A stretch of 64,000 nt of DNA from Cellulomonas chitinilytica (GCF_016862675.1 NZ_BONK01000007.1:186001-250000), one strand, 5' to 3'; shown: positions 17,759 through 26,033, counted from the first letter of the stretch. The notes: generated by a model not told the origin, from the letters alone. Made by a program: numbers and translations.

Positions 17759-17774
17759 AGTGACCTGCGTCACA
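17759..17774. promoter_or_regulatory. CRP-like site upstream of pncB
   Basis: AGTGA-CCTGCG-TCACA differs by one base from the classic TGTGA-N6-TCACA consensus bound by CRP-family regulators, including those of actinobacteria. It lies just upstream of the NrtR-type palindromes, where an activator could sit. It is only one short match, so it could be chance. Confidence 0.35.
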
Positions 17775-17800
17775 CCGGTGCCGGCGGCGGAGGGCCCGGG

Positions 17801-18586
17801 TCAGACGACGGCGAGGGTCGCGACCGTCACGGCGACCGTGGCGACGAGCTCGCCGATCCCGATCGCCTTCGCGCTCGGCCACGGTCGCAGCCGCGGCACC
17901 AGCAGCGCACGGGCGAGCAGCGCGATCGCCACGACCACGAGCACGACCGACCCGCCCGTCACGGCGGCCGCACCGGCACCGGCGACGAGCGCGAGGTGGT
18001 AGCCCGACGACACGGCCAGGACCGGCCGGCTGCCCCGGTCGCGGATCAGCGACTTCACGTACGGGACGGTGCCCAGGAAGTAGGCGGCGAGCAGCCCGCC
18101 CGCGAGCCACGCGCGCGTGGTCGGCGGTGTCCACGACGGGCCGAGGCCGGCCGCGACCGGCGTCATCAGCGACGCCGCCACGACGGTCACGACGTCGTTG
18201 AGCCATGACCTGTCGGCGCGCCGGGCGGAGCAGACCAGGCTCACCGTGAGCAGTGCGAGGAACACCGGGGCCCAGGCGAGCAGCGACGGGCTGGTGAGCA
18301 CGAGCCCGACCCCGAGGAGGGCGGTGGCCGGCACGTACGCGCGGACCGGCGGCCACCACCGGCGGCGTCGGGAGGCCTTGAGCCAGAGCCCGGCGGCATG
18401 GAACGCGAGGTACGCCACGAGCCACGTGACGAGCAGGAGCGCGTGCCGCCACGTCGGGCCTGCGAGCACCGCGCCCACCGCGACGGGCACGACGAGCATC
18501 GCCCACGCGCCGTGCTGGTGCGGGACCCACCCGGGCCCACGGCGGGTGCGCCGTCTCGTCGTCGTCGTCGCTGCGGTGACCGCCAC
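17801..18586 (-). CDS. YwiC-like membrane protein
   Basis: 261 residues, mostly membrane helices (about seven or eight). The N-terminal motif W-V-P-H-Q-H-G-A-W-A-M-L is the hallmark of the YwiC-like family, found in many Gram-positive bacteria, often near nitrate or denitrification genes; function unknown. I chose the GTG at 18586, which has a GGCGGG ribosome site, over a TTG 42 bases upstream. No operon partner on either side. Confidence 0.8.
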   Translation of the reverse strand: MAVTAATTTTRRRTRRGPGWVPHQHGAWAMLVVPVAVGAVLAGPTWRHALLLVTWLVAYLAFHAAGLWLKASRRRRWWPPVRAYVPATALLGVGLVLTSPSLLAWAPVFLALLTVSLVCSARRADRSWLNDVVTVVAASLMTPVAAGLGPSWTPPTTRAWLAGGLLAAYFLGTVPYVKSLIRDRGSRPVLAVSSGYHLALVAGAGAAAVTGGSVVLVVVAIALLARALLVPRLRPWPSAKAIGIGELVATVAVTVATLAVV

Positions 18587-18771
18587 GGCGCGAGCATCCC
18601 GCCGCGGTCCCGGACCGGCTGGGACCAAGGTCCCTGGCCTGCGTCACCCCGAGGGAGGACCGCGGGGTCCGGGATCCACCCGTCTGCGCGCCGATGTCCC
18701 CCGCACGGCGGCTCACGGGCGGGATCGCGCGACTGGGACGATCCGCGTGGATCACGAGCGAGGAGGGTCGG

Positions 18772-19116
18772 GTGCGAGGACGGGGTGCCGTCGCCGGTGC
18801 GGTCGGTGTGCTGTCCGTCGCCGGCTGCGGCCTGGTCGGGGGCGGCGGGTCGCACGCGGGGTTCGAGAACTACACGGACGAGCAGGTCACCGTGAGCATC
18901 CAGGGCACGGACCACGTGCTCGTGCTGCCGCCGGCCTCGAACGCAGAGCTCTCCGAGGGGGCGTGCGTCGGGACCGGGATCGTGGTGACCCGCGTCGACG
19001 GGACCGTGCTCGCGTCGTTCGACGGGAAGACCTGCCCGGCGACCCACCTGATGGTCCGTGCCGACTGGAACGTGTACGTCACCGACGACCTCACGACGAG
19101 CTCGCCGGGGACCTGA
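18772..19116 (+). CDS. Small lipoprotein, first of a tandem paralogous pair
   Basis: 114 residues. Signal peptide with lipobox L-S-V-A-G-C-G (cleavage before Cys). The mature domain has two cysteines (G-A-C-V-G and K-T-C-P) and repeats the pattern N-Y-T-x-E-x-V-T-V-S-I-x-G-T-D of its downstream copy. The GTG at 18772 follows GAGGAGGG. Family unknown; probably a surface-anchored beta-sandwich. Confidence 0.8.
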   Translation: MRGRGAVAGAVGVLSVAGCGLVGGGGSHAGFENYTDEQVTVSIQGTDHVLVLPPASNAELSEGACVGTGIVVTRVDGTVLASFDGKTCPATHLMVRADWNVYVTDDLTTSSPGT

Positions 19117-19323
19117 CGCGCTGCCGGGCCTGCCGAATCGTTTCGCGGAGGACGTACCGACCGGTACCGGTGACAGCCGGTTCGCCCGGTTGGGAGGATC
19201 CGCCTGCCAGCACCTCGACCTGACCCTCCGGGCCCCCGCCCGCGGCCGGTCGGCGCCGTCGACCGCTCCGGTCCGGCCGGTGCAGGGGCTGGCACCCGGT
19301 CCCGGCAGTGAGGCAGGTCGAAG

Positions 19324-19662
19324 GTGCGCGCGCGTTTCGTGGTCGTCGGTGCGGTGGTCGGTGCGGTCGTGATGGTGACGGCCGGCTGCGGCGGGGGCGG
19401 GCCGGGTGCGGAGTTCTCGAACTACACGGGCGAGCGCGTCACCGTGAGCATCGAGGGCACCGACAAGGTGCTCGTCGTGGAACCGAGCTCCGACGCCACC
19501 CTGGGCGAGTCCGGGTGCATCGGCACCGGGATCGTCGTGACCCGCGGCGACGGGAGCGTCGCGGCCGCGTTCGACGGGGCGACGTGCCCGGAGACGGCCG
19601 TCGCGATCCGTGGGGACTGGAGCGTCCTGGTCTCGGGCGACCTGGCGACGCGCGCCCCCTGA
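19324..19662 (+). CDS. Small lipoprotein, second of a tandem paralogous pair
   Basis: 112 residues. Lipobox V-T-A-G-C-G, then the same fold as the gene before it: N-Y-T-G-E-R-V-T-V-S-I-E-G-T-D, G-T-G-I-V-V-T-R, F-D-G-A-T-C-P and D-W-S-V-L-V align along the whole mature length. GTG start. The sequence upstream of each gene also shares a C-T-G-G-G-A-x-G-A-T-C-C-G-C-x-T-G-like stretch, so the duplication seems to include leader DNA. Function unknown. Confidence 0.8.
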   Translation: MRARFVVVGAVVGAVVMVTAGCGGGGPGAEFSNYTGERVTVSIEGTDKVLVVEPSSDATLGESGCIGTGIVVTRGDGSVAAAFDGATCPETAVAIRGDWSVLVSGDLATRAP

Positions 19663-19666
19663 GCGG

Positions 19667-20338
19667 CTACGCGGTGGAGGCGGCGCCGGCGTCGGCGGTG
19701 GTGGGGGTGCTCGTGTCGGCGCTCGTGTCGACGACCAGCGGCAGGATCACCGAGTCGATCATCCGGACGACGAACTCCTCGTCCACGTACCCGCCCTCGA
19801 TGACCTTGCGGTAGCTGATCATCGCCGGCGGGACGGTCGCCACCATGTCGAGGTCGACGTCCGCGCGCAGCTCGCCGCGCAGCCGTGCGCGCTCGAGGAG
19901 GGCGCGCATGAGGACCACGCGGGTGCGGACGAACTGCTCGTGGAAGACCGTGGCGAGCTGCGGGTCGCCCTTGATGACGGGCATCAGGCCGGACATCAGC
20001 GCGTTGTCGTCGTCCCGGCGGCGCCCGAAGCGCACGGCGAGCAGGTCGCCGCGCAGGGTGCCGGTGTCGGGCACGTCGTCGATCGTCATCCGTGCGCCGG
20101 GGCCGCAGACGATCGCGTCGACGGTGAGCAGGACCTTGGACGGCCAGCGGCGGTAGAGCGTCGCCTTGCCGGCGCCGGCGCGCTCCGCAACGGCGTCCAT
20201 CGTCATGCCGTCGAACCCGCGCTCCGCGAGCAGCTCGCGCGCGGCCTCGAGGATCGCGTCGTCCTTCGTGTCGTCCCGACGGCGTCCCGGGCGGCGGGCG
20301 GGCACGTCGGCGAGTGCGGTCGCGCTGGCGTCGTCCAC
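19667..20338 (-). CDS. TetR-family repressor, divergent from an MFS pump
   Basis: 223 residues. The N-terminal helix-turn-helix reads I-L-E-A-A-R-E-L-L-A-E-R-G-F-D-G-M-T-M-D, then G-K-A-T-L-Y-R-R-W-P-S-K; the C-terminal part is a helical ligand domain of the AcrR type. The GTG at 20338 has an AGGGA ribosome site seven bases upstream. It is divergent from a drug-efflux gene, and three abutting palindromes fill the space between, the usual layout for a pump and its repressor. Confidence 0.9.
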   Translation of the reverse strand: MDDASATALADVPARRPGRRRDDTKDDAILEAARELLAERGFDGMTMDAVAERAGAGKATLYRRWPSKVLLTVDAIVCGPGARMTIDDVPDTGTLRGDLLAVRFGRRRDDDNALMSGLMPVIKGDPQLATVFHEQFVRTRVVLMRALLERARLRGELRADVDLDMVATVPPAMISYRKVIEGGYVDEEFVVRMIDSVILPLVVDTSADTSTPTTADAGAASTA

Positions 20339-20401
20339 CGCTCGTCCCTGCCTCTCGTCCGCCGTGACCCGAGTGCCACGGTACCGCGCCCTGCCCCATA
20401 T

Positions 20402-20449
20402 GGAACTCGCACGTTCCGGAACTCGGGGGTTCCGGAACTCGCCGGTTCT
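20402..20449. promoter_or_regulatory. Three abutting TetR operator palindromes
   Basis: Three 16-base copies of GGAAC-N6-GTTCC lie end to end at 20402-20417, 20418-20433 and 20434-20449 (last arm GTTCT). An extended -10 element (TGTAATAG) for the MFS gene begins at the end of the third copy. Binding by the divergent TetR protein is inferred from position. Confidence 0.75.
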
Positions 20450-20495
20450 GTAATAGTGTCGCACCACCGCACCCGACATCTCCAGGAGCGTCCCC

Positions 20496-22031
20496 ATGTC
20501 CTCCACCACGTCCGCGCCACCCGCAGCGTCCGCGCCACCCGCGGGGCCCGCGAGCCGGAACCGCTGGCTCGTCCTCGCCACCGTCGCGCTCGCCCAGCTC
20601 ATGGTCGTGCTCGACGCGACCATCGTGAACATCGCCCTGCCGTCCGCCCAGGCGGACCTCGGCTTCAGCGACAACGACCGCCAGTGGGTCGTCACCGCCT
20701 ACGCGCTCGCCTTCGGCAGCCTGCTGCTGCTCGGCGGACGGCTCGCCGACATGTTCGGCCGCCGGCGCATGTTCCTCGTCGGGCTCGTCGGCTTCGCCGC
20801 CGCGTCCGCGCTCGGCGGCGCCGCCCAGAGCTTCGAGCTGCTCGTCGGCGCCCGTGCGCTGCAGGGCGTGTTCGCCGCCGTGCTCGCGCCCGCCGCGCTG
20901 TCCGTGCTCACCACCACGTTCACCGTCCCGAAGGAGCGCGCCCGCGCGTTCGGCGTGTTCGGGGCCATCGCCGGGATGGGCGGCGCCATCGGCCTGCTCC
21001 TCGGCGGCTACCTCACCGAGCACCTCAACTGGCGGTGGAACCTCTACGTCAACGTGCTCATCGCCGTGATCGCGTTCGTCGCCGGGTCCGTCCTGCTGTC
21101 CCGCACCGACGAGCGGCACCAGACCCGGCTCGACGTGCCCGGGATGCTGCTCGCGTCGACCGGCCTGTTCGCGCTCGTGTTCGGCTTCTCGCAGGCCGAG
21201 CCGCAGGGCTGGGACGCACCGGTCGTGTGGGGCTCGCTCGCCGCCAGCGTCGTCCTGCTCGTCGCGTTCGTCGCCCGGCAGCGCACCGCGCGGTACCCGC
21301 TGCTGCCGCTCGACATCGTCCTCGACCGGGACCGCGGCGCCGGCTTCCTCGCGATCCTCGTCGCCGGCTCGGGCATGTTCGGCGTGTTCCTGTTCCTCAC
21401 GTACTACCTGCAGCTGACGCTCGGGTACACGCCCATGCAGACCGGGACGGCGTTCCTGCCGATGGTCGTGTTCATCGTCATCACCGCGCAGGTCCAGTCG
21501 AACATCCTCGTGCCCCGGTTCGGGCCGAAGCTGCTCGTGCCCACCGGCATGGTCACCGCGGCGCTCGCGATGCTCTGGTTCCGCACGCTCGAGCTCGACA
21601 GCGGGTACGGGCGCGTGCTCGTCGGCCTCGTGCTCATGGGCATCGCGATGGGCTCGATCATGCCCGCGTCGTTCCAGATCGCGACCCTCGGCGTCGCACC
21701 CCGGCAGGCCGGCGCCGCGTCCGCGATGGTGTCCACCAGCCAGCAGGTCGGCGGGGCCATCGGCACGGCCGTCCTGAACACGCTCGCCGCCACCGCGGCG
21801 TCCGCGTACCTCGCCGACCACGCGCCCGTGACCTCGCAGGTCGCGGCCGACGGGGCGCTGCACTCCTTCGCGGTGGCCTACGGCTGGTCCGCCGGGATCT
21901 TCCTGCTCGGCGCGGTGCTCACGGCGACGCTCTTCCGGACCCGGGCGGACCGGGCGCAGCGCGCCGCCGACGCGGCGCTCGTCGTCGGCGACCCGTCGCC
22001 CGCGCAGGACGCACCCGCGCTCGCGCACTGA
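20496..22031 (+). CDS. MFS drug transporter, DHA2 (EmrB/QacA) type
   Basis: 511 residues, about 14 membrane helices. Motif signatures are L-D-A-T-I-V-N-I-A-L-P in helix 1, the G-G-R-L-A-D-M-F-G-R-R-R loop (motif A) and the G-x3-G-P-x2-G-like G-G-A-I-G-L-L-L-G-G motif C. These proton antiporters expel drugs or dyes. ATG follows CAGGAG. Expression is probably set by the triple operator just upstream and the divergent TetR. Confidence 0.94.
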   Translation: MSSTTSAPPAASAPPAGPASRNRWLVLATVALAQLMVVLDATIVNIALPSAQADLGFSDNDRQWVVTAYALAFGSLLLLGGRLADMFGRRRMFLVGLVGFAAASALGGAAQSFELLVGARALQGVFAAVLAPAALSVLTTTFTVPKERARAFGVFGAIAGMGGAIGLLLGGYLTEHLNWRWNLYVNVLIAVIAFVAGSVLLSRTDERHQTRLDVPGMLLASTGLFALVFGFSQAEPQGWDAPVVWGSLAASVVLLVAFVARQRTARYPLLPLDIVLDRDRGAGFLAILVAGSGMFGVFLFLTYYLQLTLGYTPMQTGTAFLPMVVFIVITAQVQSNILVPRFGPKLLVPTGMVTAALAMLWFRTLELDSGYGRVLVGLVLMGIAMGSIMPASFQIATLGVAPRQAGAASAMVSTSQQVGGAIGTAVLNTLAATAASAYLADHAPVTSQVAADGALHSFAVAYGWSAGIFLLGAVLTATLFRTRADRAQRAADAALVVGDPSPAQDAPALAH

Positions 22032-22065
22032 CGAGCTCGCGCACCGGCGAGCCCGACCGTCCGAC

Positions 22066-22100
22066 GCAGCAGCACCGGCCCGCGCGGCCGGTGCTGCTGC
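22066..22100. terminator. Hairpin between convergent MFS and YqgE genes
   Basis: A 15-base stem (GCAGCAGCACCGGCC with its complement) and a five-base loop, between convergent genes. There is no T-tract on either side, as is common in high-GC actinobacteria, so it probably acts in both directions. Confidence 0.65.
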
Positions 22101-22160
22101 CGTTCCGGGGCACGGTCCGTCCCGGGGGAGCGCCGGTCGGGGAGGTCGGTCCGGCGTGGC

Positions 22161-22724
22161 TCAGTTGAGGCTGGCGTCGTCCGCGTACGTCGAGACGATG
22201 GCCAGGTCGCCGCCCTGACGACGCAGCACCCGCCGCCACAGCTGCGACGGCGTGGGCGTCAGCACGTCGTCGGGCAGGGCGTCCACCACGAACCACGCGC
22301 GGTCGGCGAGCTCGTCCTCGAGCTGGCCCTCACCCCACCCGGCGTAGCCCGCGAACACGCGCACGCCGTCGACGTGCGCGACGACCTGGTCCGGGTCCGC
22401 GTCGAGGTCGACGAGGCCGAACGGGCCGGTCATGCGGTCCACCCCGGTCGACGGCGCGACGCCCGGCAGGAGCGTGGCGACGCCCATCGCCCCGTCGAGG
22501 CCGACCGGGCCGCCCTGGAAGAGCTGGGGCGGCGAGCTCACGTGGGCGTGCCACGCCGGGAGGACCTCGCCGACGTCGACGGCCGAGGGCCGGTTCAGCA
22601 CGACGCCGACCGCACCGTGCTCGCCGTGGTCCAGGAGCAGGATGACCGTCCGGTAGAACGCGTCCTCCTGCAGGCGCGGCGTCGCGACGAGCAAGCGGCC
22701 CTGCAGCGCCGTGCCGTCGGTCAT
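22161..22724 (-). CDS. YqgE/AlgH family protein
   Basis: 187 residues. Signatures include L-L-V-A-T-P-R-L, F-Y-R-T-V-I-L-L-L-D-H, A-V-G-V-V-L-N-R-P and F-A-G-Y-A-G-W-G-E-G-Q-L-E-x-E, all typical of the UPF0301 YqgE/AlgH family. Its biochemical role is not settled. ATG at 22722-22724; single gene. Confidence 0.92.
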   Translation of the reverse strand: MTDGTALQGRLLVATPRLQEDAFYRTVILLLDHGEHGAVGVVLNRPSAVDVGEVLPAWHAHVSSPPQLFQGGPVGLDGAMGVATLLPGVAPSTGVDRMTGPFGLVDLDADPDQVVAHVDGVRVFAGYAGWGEGQLEDELADRAWFVVDALPDDVLTPTPSQLWRRVLRRQGGDLAIVSTYADDASLN

Positions 22725-22919
22725 CGCCCCATCATCGCCGACGTCGTGGGAGACGCGCCGGTCGGCTGCGACGTCCGTCCACGACGGGCTGCCCCGGCGT
22801 TCGTCCCGGCGCTCGTCCCGACGGTTCGCCCCGGCGTATCACGACGGTCCTGCCCGCCTCCGACCTCGTGAGCGTCCGCCGTCCGGGGGCGCTCGGCGTG
22901 ACGCGAGGCGGTGGTCCCC

Positions 22920-23510
22920 ATGCCAGGAGAGCAGGGTCCGTCCCGGGGCGGCTTCTTCATGACGGCCCCCGGTGTGCTGACGGCGGTCGCCGCCTTGATC
23001 ACGGCGGTCGGCGGCGTGTACGGCGTGTACGTCAGCCAGCACCGTGACGTGTCGCCCTCGCCCACCACGACCGTGGTGAGCGACCCGGACGGCGTCGTCG
23101 TCCCGGCGCCGCTCGCACCGGTGGACCCGGCGACCGACGAGCCGCCCGCCGTGCCCGCGACCGATCCGCTCACCGACCCCGCGGGCACCGACGTCGTCGA
23201 CGGGCTCGCGGTCCTGCACGACGGCACCGCACCCGTGGACGAGGGGCCGACGGGGACCGACCCGTTCGCCGTCTGGTACGCCGCCGCCGACCTCGACGGC
23301 CGGATCGCGGCCGACGACTGCGGCCTCGGTGACCTCGACGCCTGCGGCGTGCTGGAGGGGATCCTCGTCAGCGACTGCCAGGTGACCTTCGACGCGGCGT
23401 GCGACCTGCTCTACCTCGCGGAACCCGCGGGGTCGGAGCTCGAGGACCTGGGCGCGACGTGCGGCGACCTGTTCTCCGACTGGACCTCCGCGGGGGCGTG
23501 CACGACGTGA
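22920..23510 (+). CDS. Single-TM secreted protein with cysteine-rich C-terminus
   Basis: About 196 residues. A membrane anchor at ~18-38 is followed by a Pro/Thr/Asp-rich stalk and a C-terminal domain of ~85 residues with six cysteines (D-D-C-G, D-A-C-G-V, S-D-C-Q, A-A-C-D, A-T-C-G-D, G-A-C-T). Function unknown. The start is uncertain between a GTG at 22911 and the ATG at 22920. Its stop overlaps the start of the next gene by GTGA, so the two are coupled. Confidence 0.7.
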   Translation: MPGEQGPSRGGFFMTAPGVLTAVAALITAVGGVYGVYVSQHRDVSPSPTTTVVSDPDGVVVPAPLAPVDPATDEPPAVPATDPLTDPAGTDVVDGLAVLHDGTAPVDEGPTGTDPFAVWYAAADLDGRIAADDCGLGDLDACGVLEGILVSDCQVTFDAACDLLYLAEPAGSELEDLGATCGDLFSDWTSAGACTT

Positions 23511-23713
23511 GCGCGTCGCCGACCTTCTGGCTCACCGTCGCGGCGGTCTTCGCGCTCAACGGGATGCTGTCGTGGGCGTGGGGCGAGCCCGTCCTCGCGG
23601 TGGCGCAGGCCGCGACGGGCGGGCTGGCGCTGGTCGCGGCCGGGGCGGCGTGGCGCCGGATGGTCGCGCACGGGCAGCCGGACGCCGCCCCGACCGGCCC
23701 TGGCGACCGCTGA
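23507..23713 (+). CDS. Small two-TM membrane protein
   Basis: 68 residues with two hydrophobic segments (about 6-22 and 26-47) and a basic, then Pro-rich C-terminus. Starts with GTG inside the stop codon of the preceding gene, which supports it as a real coupled gene. No family recognised. Confidence 0.6.
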   Translation: MSASPTFWLTVAAVFALNGMLSWAWGEPVLAVAQAATGGLALVAAGAAWRRMVAHGQPDAAPTGPGDR

Positions 23714-23726
23714 GCCTGCCTGACGC

Positions 23727-23805
23727 GGCTCAGCTCGACTCGGCGCGGCTCGACTCAGCTCGGCTCGGCTCGGCGCGTCTCGGCTCAACCCCGCTCAGCT
23801 CGGCG
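23727..23805. repeat. Low-complexity GCTCG-type repeat between convergent genes
   Basis: Imperfect pentanucleotide repeat built from GGCTC, AGCTC, GACTC and GGCGC units that runs past the end of the small membrane gene into the last codons of the convergent VOC gene. It encodes no supported product. Confidence 0.6.
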
Positions 23806-24640
23806 GCGTGAACTGGCTCGCGGTGAACACGGCGCCCTGCGGGTCGCGGACGGTCGCCGTCCGGGCCCACACGGACTCGTCCCGGGCCAGGACCTGCCCG
23901 CCGTGCTCGGTCGCGAGGTCGGCGGCCCGGTCCCGGTCGGCGACCGAGAACGACACGTGCCAGTGCGGTGACTCGCCTGCGCGCAGCGGCGCGACCCAGC
24001 CGATCGCGTCCGCGAACCCCGGCGGGGCGTGCACGCCCGACTGGCGTTCGTGGATGCCGGGGTCGACCGTCGCGGCCAGGTGGTCGCCGTAGCCCGGGAC
24101 GCGGATCATGGTCGCCCATCCCAGGTCGGCCGTCTCCCAGCCGAACGCCCGCTCGTAGAGGTCGCGGGCGGCACCCACGTCGCTGGTGTGCAGGTCGCTG
24201 AAGTTCCAGGCGCCGGGTGAGTTCACGACCTGCGCGCCGAGCCGCCGCTTCGCCTGCCAGAGCCGCAAGGTGGCGCCCTGCGGGTCGGCGAGCTCGGCCC
24301 ACGTGCCGCCCTCGCCCGCCACGGTGGGGCCGGCCGTCACGGTCGCGCCCGCGGCGGCGACACGGTCGAGGGCCGCCGCGATGTCGTCGACCGCGACGTA
24401 CGTGTGCCAGCCCGGGTCGCCCGGCGCGGGGCCGGTCGGGTCCGCGGGGCCGCCGATGCCGGCGGCGTCGCGGCCGTCGACCTGCGCGATGACGTACCTC
24501 GACGGCAGGCCCGGCGGTGTCGCGTCGTGGAACGTCCACCCGAGCACCGGGCCGTAGAACGCCTTGGCGCGCTCCACGTCCTGCTGCTCGATGTCGACCC
24601 AGGACGTCACGCCGTCCGGGTAGGTGCGCTGGTCCGCCAT
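23795..24640 (-). CDS. VOC (glyoxalase/bleomycin resistance-like) protein, two-domain
   Basis: 281 residues made of two tandem VOC domains (about 10-130 and 140-275). Each opens with a beta strand and helix (S-W-V-D-I-E...F-Y-G-P-V-L-G-W and F-S-D-L-H-T...Y-E-R-A-F-G-W) and closes with D-P-Q-G-A. Such double-domain proteins are metal-dependent lyases, dioxygenases or binding proteins; the reaction cannot be read. ATG preceded by GAGGAGGAACC. Confidence 0.88.
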   Translation of the reverse strand: MADQRTYPDGVTSWVDIEQQDVERAKAFYGPVLGWTFHDATPPGLPSRYVIAQVDGRDAAGIGGPADPTGPAPGDPGWHTYVAVDDIAAALDRVAAAGATVTAGPTVAGEGGTWAELADPQGATLRLWQAKRRLGAQVVNSPGAWNFSDLHTSDVGAARDLYERAFGWETADLGWATMIRVPGYGDHLAATVDPGIHERQSGVHAPPGFADAIGWVAPLRAGESPHWHVSFSVADRDRAADLATEHGGQVLARDESVWARTATVRDPQGAVFTASQFTPPS

Positions 24641-24687
24641 GGTTCCTCCTCGCGTCGGGTGCCGCTGCGGCCACGCTACGGGGCGGG

Positions 24688-25434
24688 TCAGGCCGCCGCG
24701 CCCAGCCACTGCGCGAGCGTCGTCACCCCGAGGCGGGTGCCCGGTCCGGCGGTCAGGGACGTGTCGTCGATCAGGGCCCCGAAGTAGCCCGCCGCGGGGT
24801 CGGCGACGACCGTGCGGCGGTCACCGGCGGCGGCGAGCACGTGCCCGACGAGCACGTCGAGGCCCAGCGCCTGCGGCCCGGCGAGCTCGACGACGCCGTC
24901 CCGGGGCGGTGCGACCGCGAGGTCCGCGAGCAGCGCGACGACCTCGTCGGCGGCGACGGGCTGCAGGGCCGCCGACGTGACCCGGACCTCGTCGCCCGTC
25001 GTGGAGCCGTCGGCGATGGCGCGCAGGAACTCGAAGAACTGGGTGGCGCGCAGGATCGTGTACCGGACGCCCGACGCGACGACGAGCTCCTCCTGCGCGA
25101 CCTTGGCCCGGCGGTAGCCCTCCTGCGGCGACCGGTCGATCCCGACGATCGAGAGCGTGACGTGGTGGCCGACGCCCGCCGCCCGCTCGGCGGCGAGCAG
25201 CGTGGTCGTCGCCGTCGTGAAGAAGTCGTAGGCCGCCTGCGGCTCGAACGACGGGGTGTCCGTGGCGTCGACGACCACGTCGGCACCCGCGAGCGCGCCG
25301 GCCAGGCCGGTGCCCGTGACGACGTCGACGCCGGTGCGCCGGGAGGCCGGGACGGCGTCGTGCCCCCGGGCGCGCAGCTCGGCCGTGAGCCGCGCGCCGA
25401 TGAGTCCTGATCCGCCGATGACCACGAGCTTCAT
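24688..25434 (-). CDS. NAD(P)-binding Rossmann protein (NmrA/atypical SDR type)
   Basis: 248 residues. The N-terminal nucleotide-binding loop is V-V-I-G-G-S-G-L-I-G. Later segments (D-V-V-V-D-A-T, Y-R-R-A-K-V-A-Q-E, T-I-L-R-A-T-Q-F-F-E-F) resemble YwnB/NmrA-type redox-sensing or quinone-reducing proteins. It is divergent from an Rrf2 regulator, and two identical palindromes lie between them, so it is probably that regulator's target. Confidence 0.87.
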   Translation of the reverse strand: MKLVVIGGSGLIGARLTAELRARGHDAVPASRRTGVDVVTGTGLAGALAGADVVVDATDTPSFEPQAAYDFFTTATTTLLAAERAAGVGHHVTLSIVGIDRSPQEGYRRAKVAQEELVVASGVRYTILRATQFFEFLRAIADGSTTGDEVRVTSAALQPVAADEVVALLADLAVAPPRDGVVELAGPQALGLDVLVGHVLAAAGDRRTVVADPAAGYFGALIDDTSLTAGPGTRLGVTTLAQWLGAAA

Positions 25435-25468
25435 GCCGTCCACCTTCGTGTCGGGGTGCCCGTCAATG

Positions 25469-25485
25469 CGGACACCGGATGTCCG
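25469..25485. promoter_or_regulatory. Probable Rrf2 operator, site 1
   Basis: Perfect palindrome CGGACA-N5-TGTCCG in the divergent promoter of the Rrf2 gene and the Rossmann-fold gene. Confidence 0.7.
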
Positions 25486-25495
25486 AGATGCTATT

Positions 25496-25512
25496 CGGAC
25501 AATCCGTGTCCG
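25496..25512. promoter_or_regulatory. Probable Rrf2 operator, site 2
   Basis: Second perfect copy of CGGACA-N5-TGTCCG, centred 27 bases from site 1. The AT-rich GATGCTATT between the two sites may hold a -10 element. Confidence 0.7.
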
Positions 25513-25535
25513 AGTCAAGGGGTAGGGTGCCGGGC

Positions 25536-26015
25536 GTGAGGATGTCCGGCGGGGTCGAGTGGGCGCTGCACTGCGTCGTCGTGCTCACCACCGCGCCCGG
25601 ACCCGTCCCCGCGGCCCGGCTCGCCGAGCTGCACGACGTCTCGCCCACCTACCTGGCCAAGCACCTCCAGGCGCTGTCCCGCGCCGGGCTCGTCCGCTCC
25701 ACCCAGGGGTCTGCCGGCGGGTACACGCTCACCCGGCCCGCCGCGCAGATCACCGTCCTCGACGTGGTCGCGGCCGTCGAGGGGTCGACACCCGCGTTCG
25801 TCTGCACCGAGATCCGGCAGCGAGGGCCGTGCGCCGCGCCGCCCGAGGCCTGCGCCGCGCCGTGCGTGATCGCCCGCACCATGCGCTCGGCGGAGCTCGC
25901 GTGGGAGCGGTCGCTGCGGTCGGTCACCGTCGCCGACCTCGCCACCCAGGTGGACGAGGGAGCCCCCGAGGCGTTGGCCCAGGTCGGGGCCTGGCTGGCG
26001 GGCGCCGACGCCTGA
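25536..26015 (+). CDS. Rrf2-family transcriptional regulator
   Basis: 159 residues. The N-terminus M-S-G-G-V-E-W-A-L-H-C and the winged helix (S-P-T-Y-L-A-K-H-L-Q-A-L, then S-A-G-G-Y-T-L-T-R-P) are typical of Rrf2. The cysteine group F-V-C-T-E...G-P-C-A-A...E-A-C-A-A-P-C holds enough thiols for an iron-sulfur cluster or a disulfide switch. I use the GTG at 25536, eight bases after GGTAGGG; an ATG six bases later is possible. It probably autoregulates through the two palindromes upstream. Confidence 0.9.
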   Translation: MRMSGGVEWALHCVVVLTTAPGPVPAARLAELHDVSPTYLAKHLQALSRAGLVRSTQGSAGGYTLTRPAAQITVLDVVAAVEGSTPAFVCTEIRQRGPCAAPPEACAAPCVIARTMRSAELAWERSLRSVTVADLATQVDEGAPEALAQVGAWLAGADA

Positions 26016-26033
26016 CGTCGACGGCCGGGCCGC

